DNA from: Proteiniphilum sp.
GTDB taxonomy: Bacteria > Bacteroidota > Bacteroidia > Bacteroidales > Dysgonomonadaceae
Assembly: GCA_031284475.1 (NCBI GenBank)
Contig: JAISZV010000111.1
Location: forward strand, 1-11,968
Direction: 5' to 3'
Length of the DNA stretch: 11,968 nucleotides
Below the pieces are notes generated by a model, which ran no database searches, was not told where the DNA came from, and saw only the letters and a list, made by a program, of their open reading frames with translations. Positions 1 through 6,515 of the stretch are shown one piece after another (the stretch's first letter is position 1; each line of letters opens with the position of its first letter). The position numbers and the translations under genes were made by a program.

Positions 1-297
1 CGTATTCTTCGGATATGATTTGCCAACTTCTGTTCGGATTTTCCATAAAAGCGACGAAATCTATGTAATACATCAGCGTTTGCCGTACCATTGTTACGAT
101 TTGCGAGAACAAACAGTGGCGTTTTATCTTCCCTTCGATGACCGTGCAGAGTAAATTGGCAATAAGTACTACCCAAGTTTGTATTTGAATGGCATTTACA
201 GTCTCACCGTAGAAAAAATGCAGCGGGAAGTCCTGTTTGAGTTGCTTGTAGAGCGTTTCAATAGCCCATCGACGGCGGTAAAATTCTCTGCCCGTGA
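1..297 (-). pseudogene. IS4-family transposase, C-terminal fragment
   Basis: Reading the minus strand from about 297 to the window edge gives an open frame with the segment YRRRWAIETLYKQLK. It fits the IS4-family signature Y-x2-R-x3-E-x6-K exactly, and its Glu is the third acidic residue of the DDE catalytic triad. A hydrophobic C-terminal part follows (VNAIQIQTWVVLIANLL, then MVRQTLMYYIDFVAFMENP), as in Bacteroidota IS4 transposases. The frame has a stop at 311-313 just upstream, and no sequence for the two catalytic Asp residues is present. The fragment is therefore cut off on its N-terminal side by the adjoining fimbrillin sequence, with the join at about 281-300. The extreme C-terminus may lie outside the window. 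No terminal inverted repeat is visible at the join, so it is not a clean insertion end. Family assignment is firm; the exact IS is not identified. Confidence 0.85.
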
Positions 298-950
298 ACG
301 TCTGTAATATTCACTTTGTAGCGGTGGTTGCGCAGCACGGGAAGGTAGTCCTGCTTGGTAACCTCGCCGGTGGTCTCGTTGAAGGTGTTCTTCACCAAGT
401 CAATACGGTAATAGGTAATATTGGCGTCAGGACTACCGTAGCGCCCGCCGATCACGATGCACGGGTTGTTGGGACGTTCGTCGTCGCCGCTGCCTCCCTT
501 GGCATGTTCGGCAAGGTATATTTCGCTCATAAAACTCTTATATCCGTTGGCATTATATGTGCGCCGGGCATACGAAACGGGGGTTATTTCACCGCCGCTC
601 ACCTCCGGTTCGCCAAACACCCCCGCATTCGTTGGAACGGACGGCTTCTTCATCTTGACCGAAAAGGTTTTCCTATTGCCGTCGCCGTTGGTGATATTAA
701 CGCCTTTTTCGCGGTAAAGGAACAGGTCGTTGTCGTTGTTGTTGTCTTCATCGGCGGCGAACACGAGCACGTCAACCGAAACGACGTCGCACTCGTCGCT
801 TGCGGTCATGGAGAGGTTATCTCCGTACGTCCGCACCGTGTAAGGCGTTGGTATGTGCATCGCCACCGTAAGGGTTTCCTCGCCGCCATTCCGGCCGGGC
901 ACGGGTTCTCCCTCAGTGCAGCCTGTAAGGAGTATGTTCAGGGAAGGCAG
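258..950 (-). pseudogene. Fimbrillin (FimA/Mfa1-like) lipoprotein, broken at both ends
   Basis: Minus-strand coding sequence resembling major or accessory fimbriae subunits of Bacteroidales, which are exported as lipoproteins and assembled on the surface. Seen directly: a lipobox-like ILLTGC at about 933-916, an N-terminal strand region (EETLTVAMHIP), a late segment EIYLAEHAKGG, and the typical fimbrillin stretch NNPCIVIGGRYG...ITYYRIDLVK followed by RNHRYKVNITDVHG. The frame has no ATG before the lipobox. An in-frame TAG lies at 953-951 and the first start-like codon (GTG, 902) is already past the lipidated Cys, so the signal peptide start is missing. After DVHG the frame enters transposase DNA and stops at 258, so the C-terminal strands including the donor-strand region are absent. 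At about 230 residues it is much shorter than the usual 300-400, and the middle also looks shortened. Very probably non-functional. Confidence 0.75.
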
Positions 951-1090
951 CTACCATTTACCAAATCGACGAGCAGCTCAATGGCATGGATTCCGTTCAC
1001 CGAAATCAACAATATGGAATTAAACTATTATTTGATTTATTTAACGGAGTTATCGCCTCCTTTTTTAGTAGCTTTGAGGCCGGAAAATAA
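951..1090 (+). pseudogene. C-terminal tail of an unidentified plus-strand gene
   Basis: Frame from 953 to a TAA at 1088-1090 gives a protein-like sequence with the segments IYQIDEQLNGMDSVHRNQQY and IKLLFDLFNGVIASFFSS, ending FEAGK. The composition (acidic and polar, then an amphipathic helix) is more protein-like than the other frames here. There is no start codon at the left side, and the frame runs back into the antisense of the fimbrillin fragment with a stop at 926-928. It appears to be the end of a gene whose front part was replaced. An internal ATG at 986 would give only 34 residues. I do not recognise the family. It ends 17 nt before the MATE gene and may once have been in the same operon. 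Confidence 0.35.
1069..1076 (+). promoter_or_regulatory. Possible -7 element for the MATE gene
   Basis: TAGCTTTG fits the Bacteroidota -7 consensus TAnnTTTG and would place the start of transcription about 25-30 nt before the ATG at 1108. No TTTG lies 19-21 bp upstream, so the support is partial. Confidence 0.35.
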
Positions 1091-1107
1091 AAAAAGAACA
1101 ATAACGA

Positions 1108-2490
1108 ATGAGTGTAATAAAAAATCCGACCGAATTAGGTACGGAGAAAATAGGTAAATTGTTGGTTCAATACGCCATTCCTGCTATTATAGCCATGACT
1201 GCTTCGTCGCTGTACCATATTACCGATAGTATTTTTATCGGGCACGGAGTGGGAGCGCTGGCCATTTCGGGATTGGCCATTACTTTCCCGCTGATGAACC
1301 TGGCAGCCGCTTTCGGCTCATTAGTCGGCGCGGGGGCGGCAACGTTGCTTTCTATACGCATGGGGCAGAAAGATTACAAAACCGCCAATATTATCTTAGG
1401 GAACGAACTTACATTGAATATTATTTTCGGTATAGGGTTTTCGGCCGTAGCCTTTGTTTTCTTAGACCCGATCCTCTATTTTTTCGGGGGCAGTGATGCA
1501 ACGATTCCTTATGCGCGCGATTTCATGCATGTTATTTTATTGGGTAACGTCGTCACCCATTTGTACCTGGGGCTGAACGGTATGCTGCGCTCGGCGGGAA
1601 GGCCGGAGAAGGCAATGTATGCCACCATATCCACCGTCTTAATCAATCTCGTGCTTAATCCGCTGTTTATCTTTGTATTTCAATGGGGTATAAAAGGAAG
1701 CGCCTGGGCTACCGTTATTTCGCAAACAATCATGTTGATCTGGCAATTGAAATTCTTCGGCAATAAAAATAATTTCATTTACCTTCAGAAGAAAACCTTT
1801 CAACTTCATAAAAAGATTGTGGCCGATTCGCTTTCGATCGGACTGTCGCCCTTTCTGATGAATGCCGTGTCATGCCTGATCGTCATTGTTATTAACCAGG
1901 GATTGCTACGCACGGGAGGCGATTTGGCCGTGGGCGCTTACGGCATCGTAAACCGTATCGCCTATTTGTTTATCATGATTGTAATGGGGTTGAACCAGGG
2001 AATGCAACCTATTGCCGGTTATAACTTCGGGGCTATGCTTTATAAGAGGGTGAACGAGGTCTTGAAAAAGGCGATTATCCTGGCTACCGGCGTAACTACT
2101 TTCGGCTTCCTGGTCGTGTTCTTTTTCCCGGAAGTAATTGCCGCTATGTTTACCGGCGACAGGGAGTTGATAGAGCTTTCGAGGAATGGGTTACATATTG
2201 TCTTTGTAACGTACCCGATCATTGGCTTCCAGATGGTTACGGCCAACTTTTTCCAGAGTATCGGTATGGTGAGCAAGGCTATATTTATGTCGCTCAGCCG
2301 GCAATTGTTGTTCCTGTTGCCATGCTTACTGATCTTTCCTTATCGTTGGGGAATCAACGGCATCTGGTACAGTATGCCTGCCGCCGACCTGATTTCGAGC
2401 ATCGTGGCCGCTGTTATGTTGATTTATCAATTCAGGCAATTTAAAATAAAAGAGCGCGAAGAGTTGCGTCCGCCCAAACGGCGGGTTTAA
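1108..2490 (+). CDS. MATE family multidrug efflux transporter
   Basis: 460-residue polytopic inner-membrane protein of the MATE family, which exports cationic drugs or metabolites in exchange for Na+ or H+. The N-terminus carries the family-typical first helices (LLVQYAIPAIIAMTASSLYH, then ITDSIFIGHGVGALAISGLA and ITFPLMNL). A second half-repeat starts near residue 245 with a similar pattern (IGLSPFLMNAVSCLIVIVIN; GIVNRIAYLFIMIVMGLNQG; QPIAGYNFGA). About 12 hydrophobic segments can be seen and the length matches the usual 440-470. The start ATG is preceded by an A-rich stretch. The closest subfamily by eye is the MepA-like group. The substrate cannot be deduced. A cytidylate-kinase-like gene follows after 66 nt in the same direction and the two are likely co-transcribed. 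Confidence 0.93.
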   Translation: MSVIKNPTELGTEKIGKLLVQYAIPAIIAMTASSLYHITDSIFIGHGVGALAISGLAITFPLMNLAAAFGSLVGAGAATLLSIRMGQKDYKTANIILGNELTLNIIFGIGFSAVAFVFLDPILYFFGGSDATIPYARDFMHVILLGNVVTHLYLGLNGMLRSAGRPEKAMYATISTVLINLVLNPLFIFVFQWGIKGSAWATVISQTIMLIWQLKFFGNKNNFIYLQKKTFQLHKKIVADSLSIGLSPFLMNAVSCLIVIVINQGLLRTGGDLAVGAYGIVNRIAYLFIMIVMGLNQGMQPIAGYNFGAMLYKRVNEVLKKAIILATGVTTFGFLVVFFFPEVIAAMFTGDRELIELSRNGLHIVFVTYPIIGFQMVTANFFQSIGMVSKAIFMSLSRQLLFLLPCLLIFPYRWGINGIWYSMPAADLISSIVAAVMLIYQFRQFKIKEREELRPPKRRV

Positions 2491-2556
2491 CGATGCGTAT
2501 GCGGCATTTGTGAAGCACACGGCGTTTCTGTTGGATTTACTTAAAAAAATAAAGGA

Positions 2557-3183
2557 ATGGAAGACAATTTTATTATTAACATAGGCCGCCAGTTAGGTAG
2601 CGGTGGCCGGCAAATAGGACAGCTTTTATCGAAGCGGCTGGATATTGCGTTTTACGACAAGGAGTTGATAGCGTTGGCCTCGAAACAAAGCGGTTTGACT
2701 AAAGAGGTATTTGAAAAAGCCGATGAAAAGAAACGTTTTACCTTAAGCGGAAGATTGCTGGGGCTTAAAACATCGGTGCTGGACGATGGTTTTTCCGATA
2801 ATTGCCTGTGGGACGAAATGTTGTTTCAGATTCAAAGCGATGTGATACGGGATTTGGCCCGCGAAAAATCATGCATATTTGTAGGGCGTTGCGCCGATTA
2901 TATTCTACGCGATCATCCGCGCACATTGAATGTGTTTATCAGCGCCGAACAAGCCGACCGGATAAAGCGGGTTACGGACTACTATGAAGTGACCGAAAAG
3001 AAAGCGCTTGAACTGATCGGGAAAACCGATAAAAAACGGGCCGGATATTACAATTATTACAGCAACAAACAATGGGGGGCCGCCGAGTCGTATCATTTGT
3101 GCGTCAATTCGTCGGTATCAGGTATTGAGGCAACAGCCGGTTTTATTGAGGATTTTCTGGAACGGAAACTCCGGTTGCCATAA
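2557..3183 (+). CDS. Cytidylate kinase-like family protein
   Basis: 208 residues. The N-terminus has a P-loop-like INIGRQLGSGGRQIGQLLSK, followed by LDIAFYDKELI, the arrangement of the cytidylate-kinase-like family, whose members resemble CMP kinase but have mostly not been tested. A second conserved block is SCIFVGRCADYIL at about residues 105-117, then FISAEQADRIKRV (ligand- or lid-side Arg residues) and KKRAGYYNYYSNKQWG. The length is close to Cmk. This is normally a second, non-essential paralogue; true CMP kinase activity is inferred from the family and not shown. It lies 66 nt downstream of the MATE gene with no convincing terminator between, and converges with the 4Fe-4S gene, leaving only 13 nt between stop codons. 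Confidence 0.85.
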   Translation: MEDNFIINIGRQLGSGGRQIGQLLSKRLDIAFYDKELIALASKQSGLTKEVFEKADEKKRFTLSGRLLGLKTSVLDDGFSDNCLWDEMLFQIQSDVIRDLAREKSCIFVGRCADYILRDHPRTLNVFISAEQADRIKRVTDYYEVTEKKALELIGKTDKKRAGYYNYYSNKQWGAAESYHLCVNSSVSGIEATAGFIEDFLERKLRLP

Positions 3184-3196
3184 AACCCTTGTGCCG

Positions 3197-3409
3197 CTAC
3201 GTCTCCGGTTCGAGCGAATAACTCAACGCACCGGATGGGCATTGGGATATTTGCTCTATCAGTTCATTCTTTTCAGCCATTTCGGGGCGTACCCAAGGCC
3301 TTTCCTGGGGACGATATACTTTCGGAAGCATTTTCACGCAGATACCGGCATGCCGGCATAATTCAGGTTTCCATATAATCTTTAAATCGTCTTTTGTATA
3401 TACTACCAT
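3197..3409 (-). CDS. 4Fe-4S mono-cluster protein (Fer4_19 family, YjdI-like)
   Basis: 70-residue protein. Three cysteines (C18 and C24 in CRHAGIC, C57 in QCPSGAL) and the segment after the first pair (LPKVY...RPWV) are the layout of the divergent single-cluster ferredoxin family that includes E. coli YjdI. These small cytosolic proteins are thought to bind one 4Fe-4S cluster; their partner is unknown. The start ATG at 3409 lies 11 nt after the stop of the GNAT gene, so the two are almost certainly one transcript. Note that CRHAGIC is C-x5-C rather than a classical CxxC ferredoxin motif; this is normal for the family. Confidence 0.85.
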   Translation of the reverse strand: MVVYTKDDLKIIWKPELCRHAGICVKMLPKVYRPQERPWVRPEMAEKNELIEQISQCPSGALSYSLEPET

Positions 3410-3420
3410 CGTTTTTTTAT

Positions 3421-3717
3421 TTAAACATTAAAACCTCTCAAAATGATCCGTCGCCATTCGGGATGCTTTTGAATATAACCCGCCACAAAAGGGCATAAAG
3501 GAACCAAGCGTAATCCTTTGTCTCCAATATCCTCCAAAACCTTTTGAACCAGTAGGGAACCTATGCCTTTTCCTTCAAGTTTCCGGGGAACTTCCGTATG
3601 GGTCAGGTAGATTTCTCCGGAATTATTTTTTATATATTCAATGCGGGGAGTCAGATTATCAATGTGAAATTCATATTGATGTTTGTCCTCATTGTCTATT
3701 AGTTCGTAATTTTCCAT
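3421..3717 (-). CDS. Small GNAT N-acetyltransferase (YjdJ/YidJ-like)
   Basis: 98 residues, the length of the short GNAT group that consists of only the acetyl-CoA binding core. Visible motifs: GEIYLTHTEVP (central strand), the pyrophosphate loop EGKGIGSLL at residues 48-56, and LVPLCPFVAGYIQKHPEW at 71-88, which is diagnostic for this subfamily. The substrate is unknown. It is the first gene of a pair with the 4Fe-4S protein (11 nt gap); the same pairing occurs in E. coli as yjdI and yjdJ. The upstream gap contains the 22-bp palindromic array. No good -7/-33 pair could be found upstream; the best candidate is an imperfect TAATTCTTG at 3763-3755. Confidence 0.88.
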   Translation of the reverse strand: MENYELIDNEDKHQYEFHIDNLTPRIEYIKNNSGEIYLTHTEVPRKLEGKGIGSLLVQKVLEDIGDKGLRLVPLCPFVAGYIQKHPEWRRIILRGFNV

Positions 3718-3872
3718 AGATGAGAATGATGTAATTTAGTTTATATGGTAATAACAAGAATTACAGAATAAAGTTGAGTCATACATTGTTTATTTTACTC
3801 GTTTGCCCATGACGTTTTACGGGGCCGGGTTATCGCCACGGCTGCAATCCGGAAAAGAATAAAAGGATTGCG

Positions 3873-4048
3873 GGAAAAACATGTACGCCTTTTGAAAAAA
3901 GCCGGGCGGCTTTTGGGGAAAAGCCGGGCAGCTTTTTAGGAAAACATGCCCAGCTTTTTAGGAAAACGTCCGTACGTTTTGAGTAAATCGTATATACGTT
4001 TTAAGTAAATTGTATATACATTTTGGGTAAATTGTATATACGTTTTCG
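3873..4048. repeat. Eight contiguous 22-bp tandem units, each with dyad symmetry
   Basis: Unit starts at 3873, 3895, 3917, 3939, 3961, 3983, 4005 and 4027, all exactly 22 bp long with no spacers. From the second unit on, each has AAA at unit positions 3-5 and TTTT at 17-20 around a variable 10-bp core. The cores from unit 2 to 8 are GCCGGGCGGC, GCCGGGCAGC, CATGCCCAGC, CGTCCGTACG, CGTATATACG, TGTATATACA and TGTATATACG. The first unit (core near CATGTACGCC) is shifted by one base. Units drift from GC-rich to AT-rich along the array, yet most cores keep their symmetry. Not CRISPR (no spacers). Could serve as stacked protein-binding sites, a row of small hairpins, or simply be an expanding satellite. 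Confidence 0.9.
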
Positions 4049-4170
4049 CCCTACTTGCAATAGATTCCTAACCAAGCGGTTATATCTTTTCGTATTTCAG
4101 GTTGTTCAGCATTGTTTTAAGGTCTGTTCCCGGACGGAAAACTACTTTAAATTGCGCGCAAACCCAAAAG

Positions 4171-4204
4171 AAAAAACGCCTACAAAATATCTTGTAAGCG
4201 TTTT
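4171..4204 (-). terminator. Rho-independent terminator of the tRNA
   Basis: On the minus strand a 13-bp stem (arms 4204-4192 and 4185-4173, one G-U pair) with a 6-nt loop is followed by a T-run (TTTTTTCTTTT). It begins 13 nt beyond the tRNA 3' end. Confidence 0.85.
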
Positions 4205-4216
4205 ATATTCAACCGG

Positions 4217-4290
4217 TGGTCCCACTTGGGCTTGAACCAAGGACTCCCTGATTATGAGTCAGGTGCTCTGACCAACTGAGCTATGGGACC
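4217..4290 (-). tRNA. tRNA with anticodon CAU (Met elongator or Ile2)
   Basis: Complete cloverleaf of 74 nt including discriminator A: acceptor GGTCCCA/TGGGACC, D stem GCTC/GAGC, anticodon stem CCTGA/TCAGG with loop CTCATAA, T stem CTTGG/CCAAG with TTCAAGC loop. Every stem pairs perfectly. The anticodon is CAT. It is not an initiator because the first acceptor pair is G-C. Elongator Met and the lysidine-modified Ile2 tRNA share this loop, and I cannot decide between them from sequence alone. CCA is not encoded (ACCG follows). It has its own promoter and terminator. Confidence 0.95.
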
Positions 4291-4324
4291 TCTCTTTCGG
4301 CCTCAGTTTCACCGAAAGTGGGTG

Positions 4325-4355
4325 CAATATTACTGCTTTTTCCGGAAATTTCCAA
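4325..4355 (-). promoter_or_regulatory. Promoter of the tRNA gene
   Basis: On the minus strand TTTG (4355-4352), 19 bp, TAATATTG (4332-4325). This fits the Bacteroidota -33/-7 form with one mismatch and places transcription start about 30 nt before the tRNA. The leader contains an inverted repeat, CTTTCGG and CCGAAAG. Confidence 0.6.
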
Positions 4356-4377
4356 AAGAAATAATAATAATGTGCGG

Positions 4378-4402
4378 GCGCAGTCCCGGAAACGGACTCC
4401 GC
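4378..4402 (-). terminator. Weak terminator-like hairpin after ispG
   Basis: Minus-strand GCGGAGTCC pairs with GGGACTGCGC across one G-G mismatch, directly after the ispG stop, followed by a T/A-rich run (TTATTATTATTTCTTTT). Stem quality is moderate. Confidence 0.4.
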
Positions 4403-4405
4403 AGA

Positions 4406-6259
4406 TCATTTTTCTTCCGGATCAATCCAATCGCCGTGATCTTTGATCAGCCGGATTAAGTGTTCCACCGCCTCGGCCTGAGGGATATTTTTCTCGACTA
4501 ATTGTTTTTTCCGATAGAGAGAAATTTTTCCGCGTTCAGCGCCAACATAGCCGTAATCGGCGTCGGCCATCTCGCCGGGCCCGTTCACGATACAACCCAT
4601 TACCCCTATTTTCAGGTGCTTGAGATGGGAGAAATGTTGCTTCACCAAAGCTACCGTGGCCTGCAAGTCGAATAAAGTTCTTCCGCAACCGGGGCAGGAG
4701 ATAAACTCCGTTTTGCTTGTCCGTATGCGCGCCGCCTGTAAAAGGCCGAAGGCATAAGCATCCATATCCATGATATCTATCTTGCCTTCGTTACTCAGCA
4801 TGACTCCGTTACCGAACCCATCGAGGAGAACGGCGCCGAAATCCGCGCCGGCTTTTACCTGTATATCTTCCGCCTCATCTTCCGTATAACTCCGCCGAAG
4901 GATAACCGGCGCCCGGCATCCGGCGTTCAACAACGCATGGAAAAACGCCCTCTGCTCGCCTACCCCGTTCTGGTGAGCGGTAGTGAGTATCACTGCTATT
5001 TTGGGCGTCTCTTTCAGGAAAGCAATCACCTCATCCGAGAGTTCGGGATAAGATATCCGCAGGAATTTCACTTCAGCGTTGCAATCTGTTATTTTATCAA
5101 GGGAATCAACCGTAAAGAGCGGAAAATTATCTATTCCCTCTTCCCAATGGGCATAATCTGCGATGGATTTCATTCCTTTCGGGAAATTAGCGGGCACGTG
5201 GTTCCCTACATATATATAATCGGGGATAAAATGCGGATTGACCGACATATCAGCAACTTTACTCCTGTCGGAAATTACCACAGGCAGGCGTTCTCCGCCG
5301 ATATTCCAAACAGCGTCCGTTTCACGCCGCTCTGTGGAATAGAGCGAAAAAGCGGGGTAAACTTCCCCCTGAATCGGAGTATGCCCTTTTCGCCGGGTTA
5401 CATAATCCACTAATTTTCTTGCCACAGGTATTTCCGCTTCGGGCTCTTCGCTCAACGAAACGCGAATGGTATCGCCTAACCCGTCGCTCAATAAAGCGCC
5501 GATACCTACGGCCGATTTCATCCGCCCGTCTTCCCCGTCTCCGGCTTCGGTAACCCCGATATGGAGCGGGAAGCGTATATCTTCCCTGTCCATAGCGGCT
5601 ACTAATAAGCGTACCGCTTTGGTCATCAGTAATGTATTGGAGGCTTTTATCGATATTACAATATCGGCGAACCTTTCTTCCATGGCGATACGCAAATACT
5701 CCATACAGGATTCTACTACCCCTTCCGGCGTATCGCCGTAGCGGCTCATAATACGATCCGACAACGATCCGTGATTCACCCCGATACGTATGGCCGTACC
5801 GTGCTCTTTGCATATCCGGAGAAAGGGTATCACCTTGGAACGTATTTTCTCCAATTCGTGTGCATACTCTTCATCGGTATAGGCTAACTCCGCGAAGGTC
5901 TTTTGCTTATCCACGAAATTGCCGGGGTTGATACGCACTTTTTCAGCGATGGCGGCGGCCGCTTCTGCCGCGCGGGGATTAAAATGTATATCGGCCGATA
6001 AAGGAGTGGCGTATCCTTTATCCCTTAACTGTTGCCGTATTTCACGTAAATTATTGGCTTCGCGCACACCCTGTGCCGTAAGGCGGATAAGGCCGGCGCC
6101 GGCGGCGATGATCCTCTCGCACTGGGCTACGCTGGCTTCAGTATCGAGCGTATTGGTATTGGTCATCGTTTGCACAACAACCGGATAGTTTCCGCCCATC
6201 GTGATGTTCCCTACATGTACATCGATGGTAGGGCGACGCTTATAATTGAAAAAACTCAT
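4406..6259 (-). CDS. ispG: 4-hydroxy-3-methylbut-2-enyl diphosphate synthase, long form
   Basis: Penultimate enzyme of the MEP isoprenoid pathway: converts MEcPP to HMBPP with a 4Fe-4S cluster and an outside electron donor. 617 residues against about 372 in E. coli. The N-terminal TIM barrel is clear (IDVHVGNITMGGNYPVVVQT near the start, VRINPGNF, IRIGVNHGSLS, and LHIGVTEAGDG). The C-terminal cluster domain has C522 and C525 in SCPGCGRTLFD and C556 in GVMGCIVNGPGE, with E563 as catalytic Glu. The spacings C-x2-C and C-x6-E equal those of the E. coli enzyme. The extra ~240 residues between barrel and cluster domain are the insert known from Bacteroidetes, Chlamydiae and plant IspG. ATG at 6259 fits the family start MSFFNYKRRPT. 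It is divergent from fabI. Confidence 0.97.
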   Translation of the reverse strand: MSFFNYKRRPTIDVHVGNITMGGNYPVVVQTMTNTNTLDTEASVAQCERIIAAGAGLIRLTAQGVREANNLREIRQQLRDKGYATPLSADIHFNPRAAEAAAAIAEKVRINPGNFVDKQKTFAELAYTDEEYAHELEKIRSKVIPFLRICKEHGTAIRIGVNHGSLSDRIMSRYGDTPEGVVESCMEYLRIAMEERFADIVISIKASNTLLMTKAVRLLVAAMDREDIRFPLHIGVTEAGDGEDGRMKSAVGIGALLSDGLGDTIRVSLSEEPEAEIPVARKLVDYVTRRKGHTPIQGEVYPAFSLYSTERRETDAVWNIGGERLPVVISDRSKVADMSVNPHFIPDYIYVGNHVPANFPKGMKSIADYAHWEEGIDNFPLFTVDSLDKITDCNAEVKFLRISYPELSDEVIAFLKETPKIAVILTTAHQNGVGEQRAFFHALLNAGCRAPVILRRSYTEDEAEDIQVKAGADFGAVLLDGFGNGVMLSNEGKIDIMDMDAYAFGLLQAARIRTSKTEFISCPGCGRTLFDLQATVALVKQHFSHLKHLKIGVMGCIVNGPGEMADADYGYVGAERGKISLYRKKQLVEKNIPQAEAVEHLIRLIKDHGDWIDPEEK

Positions 6260-6278
6260 ACTTTATTATTTACCTCTT

Positions 6279-6286
6279 CAAAGGTA
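6279..6286 (-). promoter_or_regulatory. Likely -7 element of ispG
   Basis: TACCTTTG on the minus strand matches TAnnTTTG, about 20 nt before the ispG ATG, giving a short leader of about 15 nt. No TTTG at the -33 distance was found. Confidence 0.5.
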
Positions 6287-6408
6287 ATACTTCTATCTAA
6301 TATCCGGCGGGATCGATGATATAATATTAAAGGGCGGGAGAAATCTTACTCATTCTCTCATTCCCGGAAAATAAAGCTTTTCTCAAAAACTTATTTCCTT
6401 ATATAACG

Positions 6409-6438
6409 TTTATTTATTGCACAGTTTTTGTAAATTTG
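6409..6438 (+). promoter_or_regulatory. Likely fabI promoter
   Basis: TAAATTTG at 6431-6438 is a perfect TAnnTTTG -7 element. TTTA at 6409-6412 stands 18 bp upstream as an imperfect -33 box. It implies a leader of about 70 nt before the ATG at 6516. Confidence 0.6.
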
Positions 6439-6515
6439 CGCAGTTTTTCGGAATGAATCACGGCAAAACACGGTAAAAAGATTTTTTATCGGGAAGATCA
6501 AAATTGAAAAAAATT

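Larger units (their letters stand above)
3718..4216. other. Intergenic region (about 500 bp) between GNAT gene and tRNA
   Basis: No convincing gene. It contains, from left to right, an AT-rich part before the GNAT start, a 7-bp inverted repeat (GCAATCC at 3844-3850 with GGATTGC at 3865-3871, 14-nt loop), the 22-bp tandem array, about 120 bp without recognised features, and the tRNA terminator. The 70-codon open frame from 4023 runs through array and tRNA and is not credible. Confidence 0.7.

Noticed and set aside
1..297. Complete insertion sequence
   Set aside because: Only the C-terminal third of the transposase is present and no terminal inverted repeat or target duplication can be seen.
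986..1090. 34-codon small gene MDSVHRNQQYG... before the MATE gene
   Set aside because: More likely the end of a larger truncated gene, because the protein-like reading continues upstream of this ATG with no ribosome-binding signal.
294..1157. Plus-strand open frame of 287 codons across the left end
   Set aside because: It is antisense to clear fimbrillin coding sequence, crosses two fragment joins, and its translation has no recognisable motif.
3873..4048. CRISPR array
   Set aside because: The units abut with no spacers, the variable part is itself symmetric, and there are no cas genes.
4023..4235. 70-codon plus-strand frame
   Set aside because: Begins in the 22-bp array and runs into the tRNA antisense; no protein features.
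4937..5413. 158-codon plus-strand frame inside ispG
   Set aside because: Antisense to conserved IspG sequence; GC-skewed codon bias readily creates such shadows.
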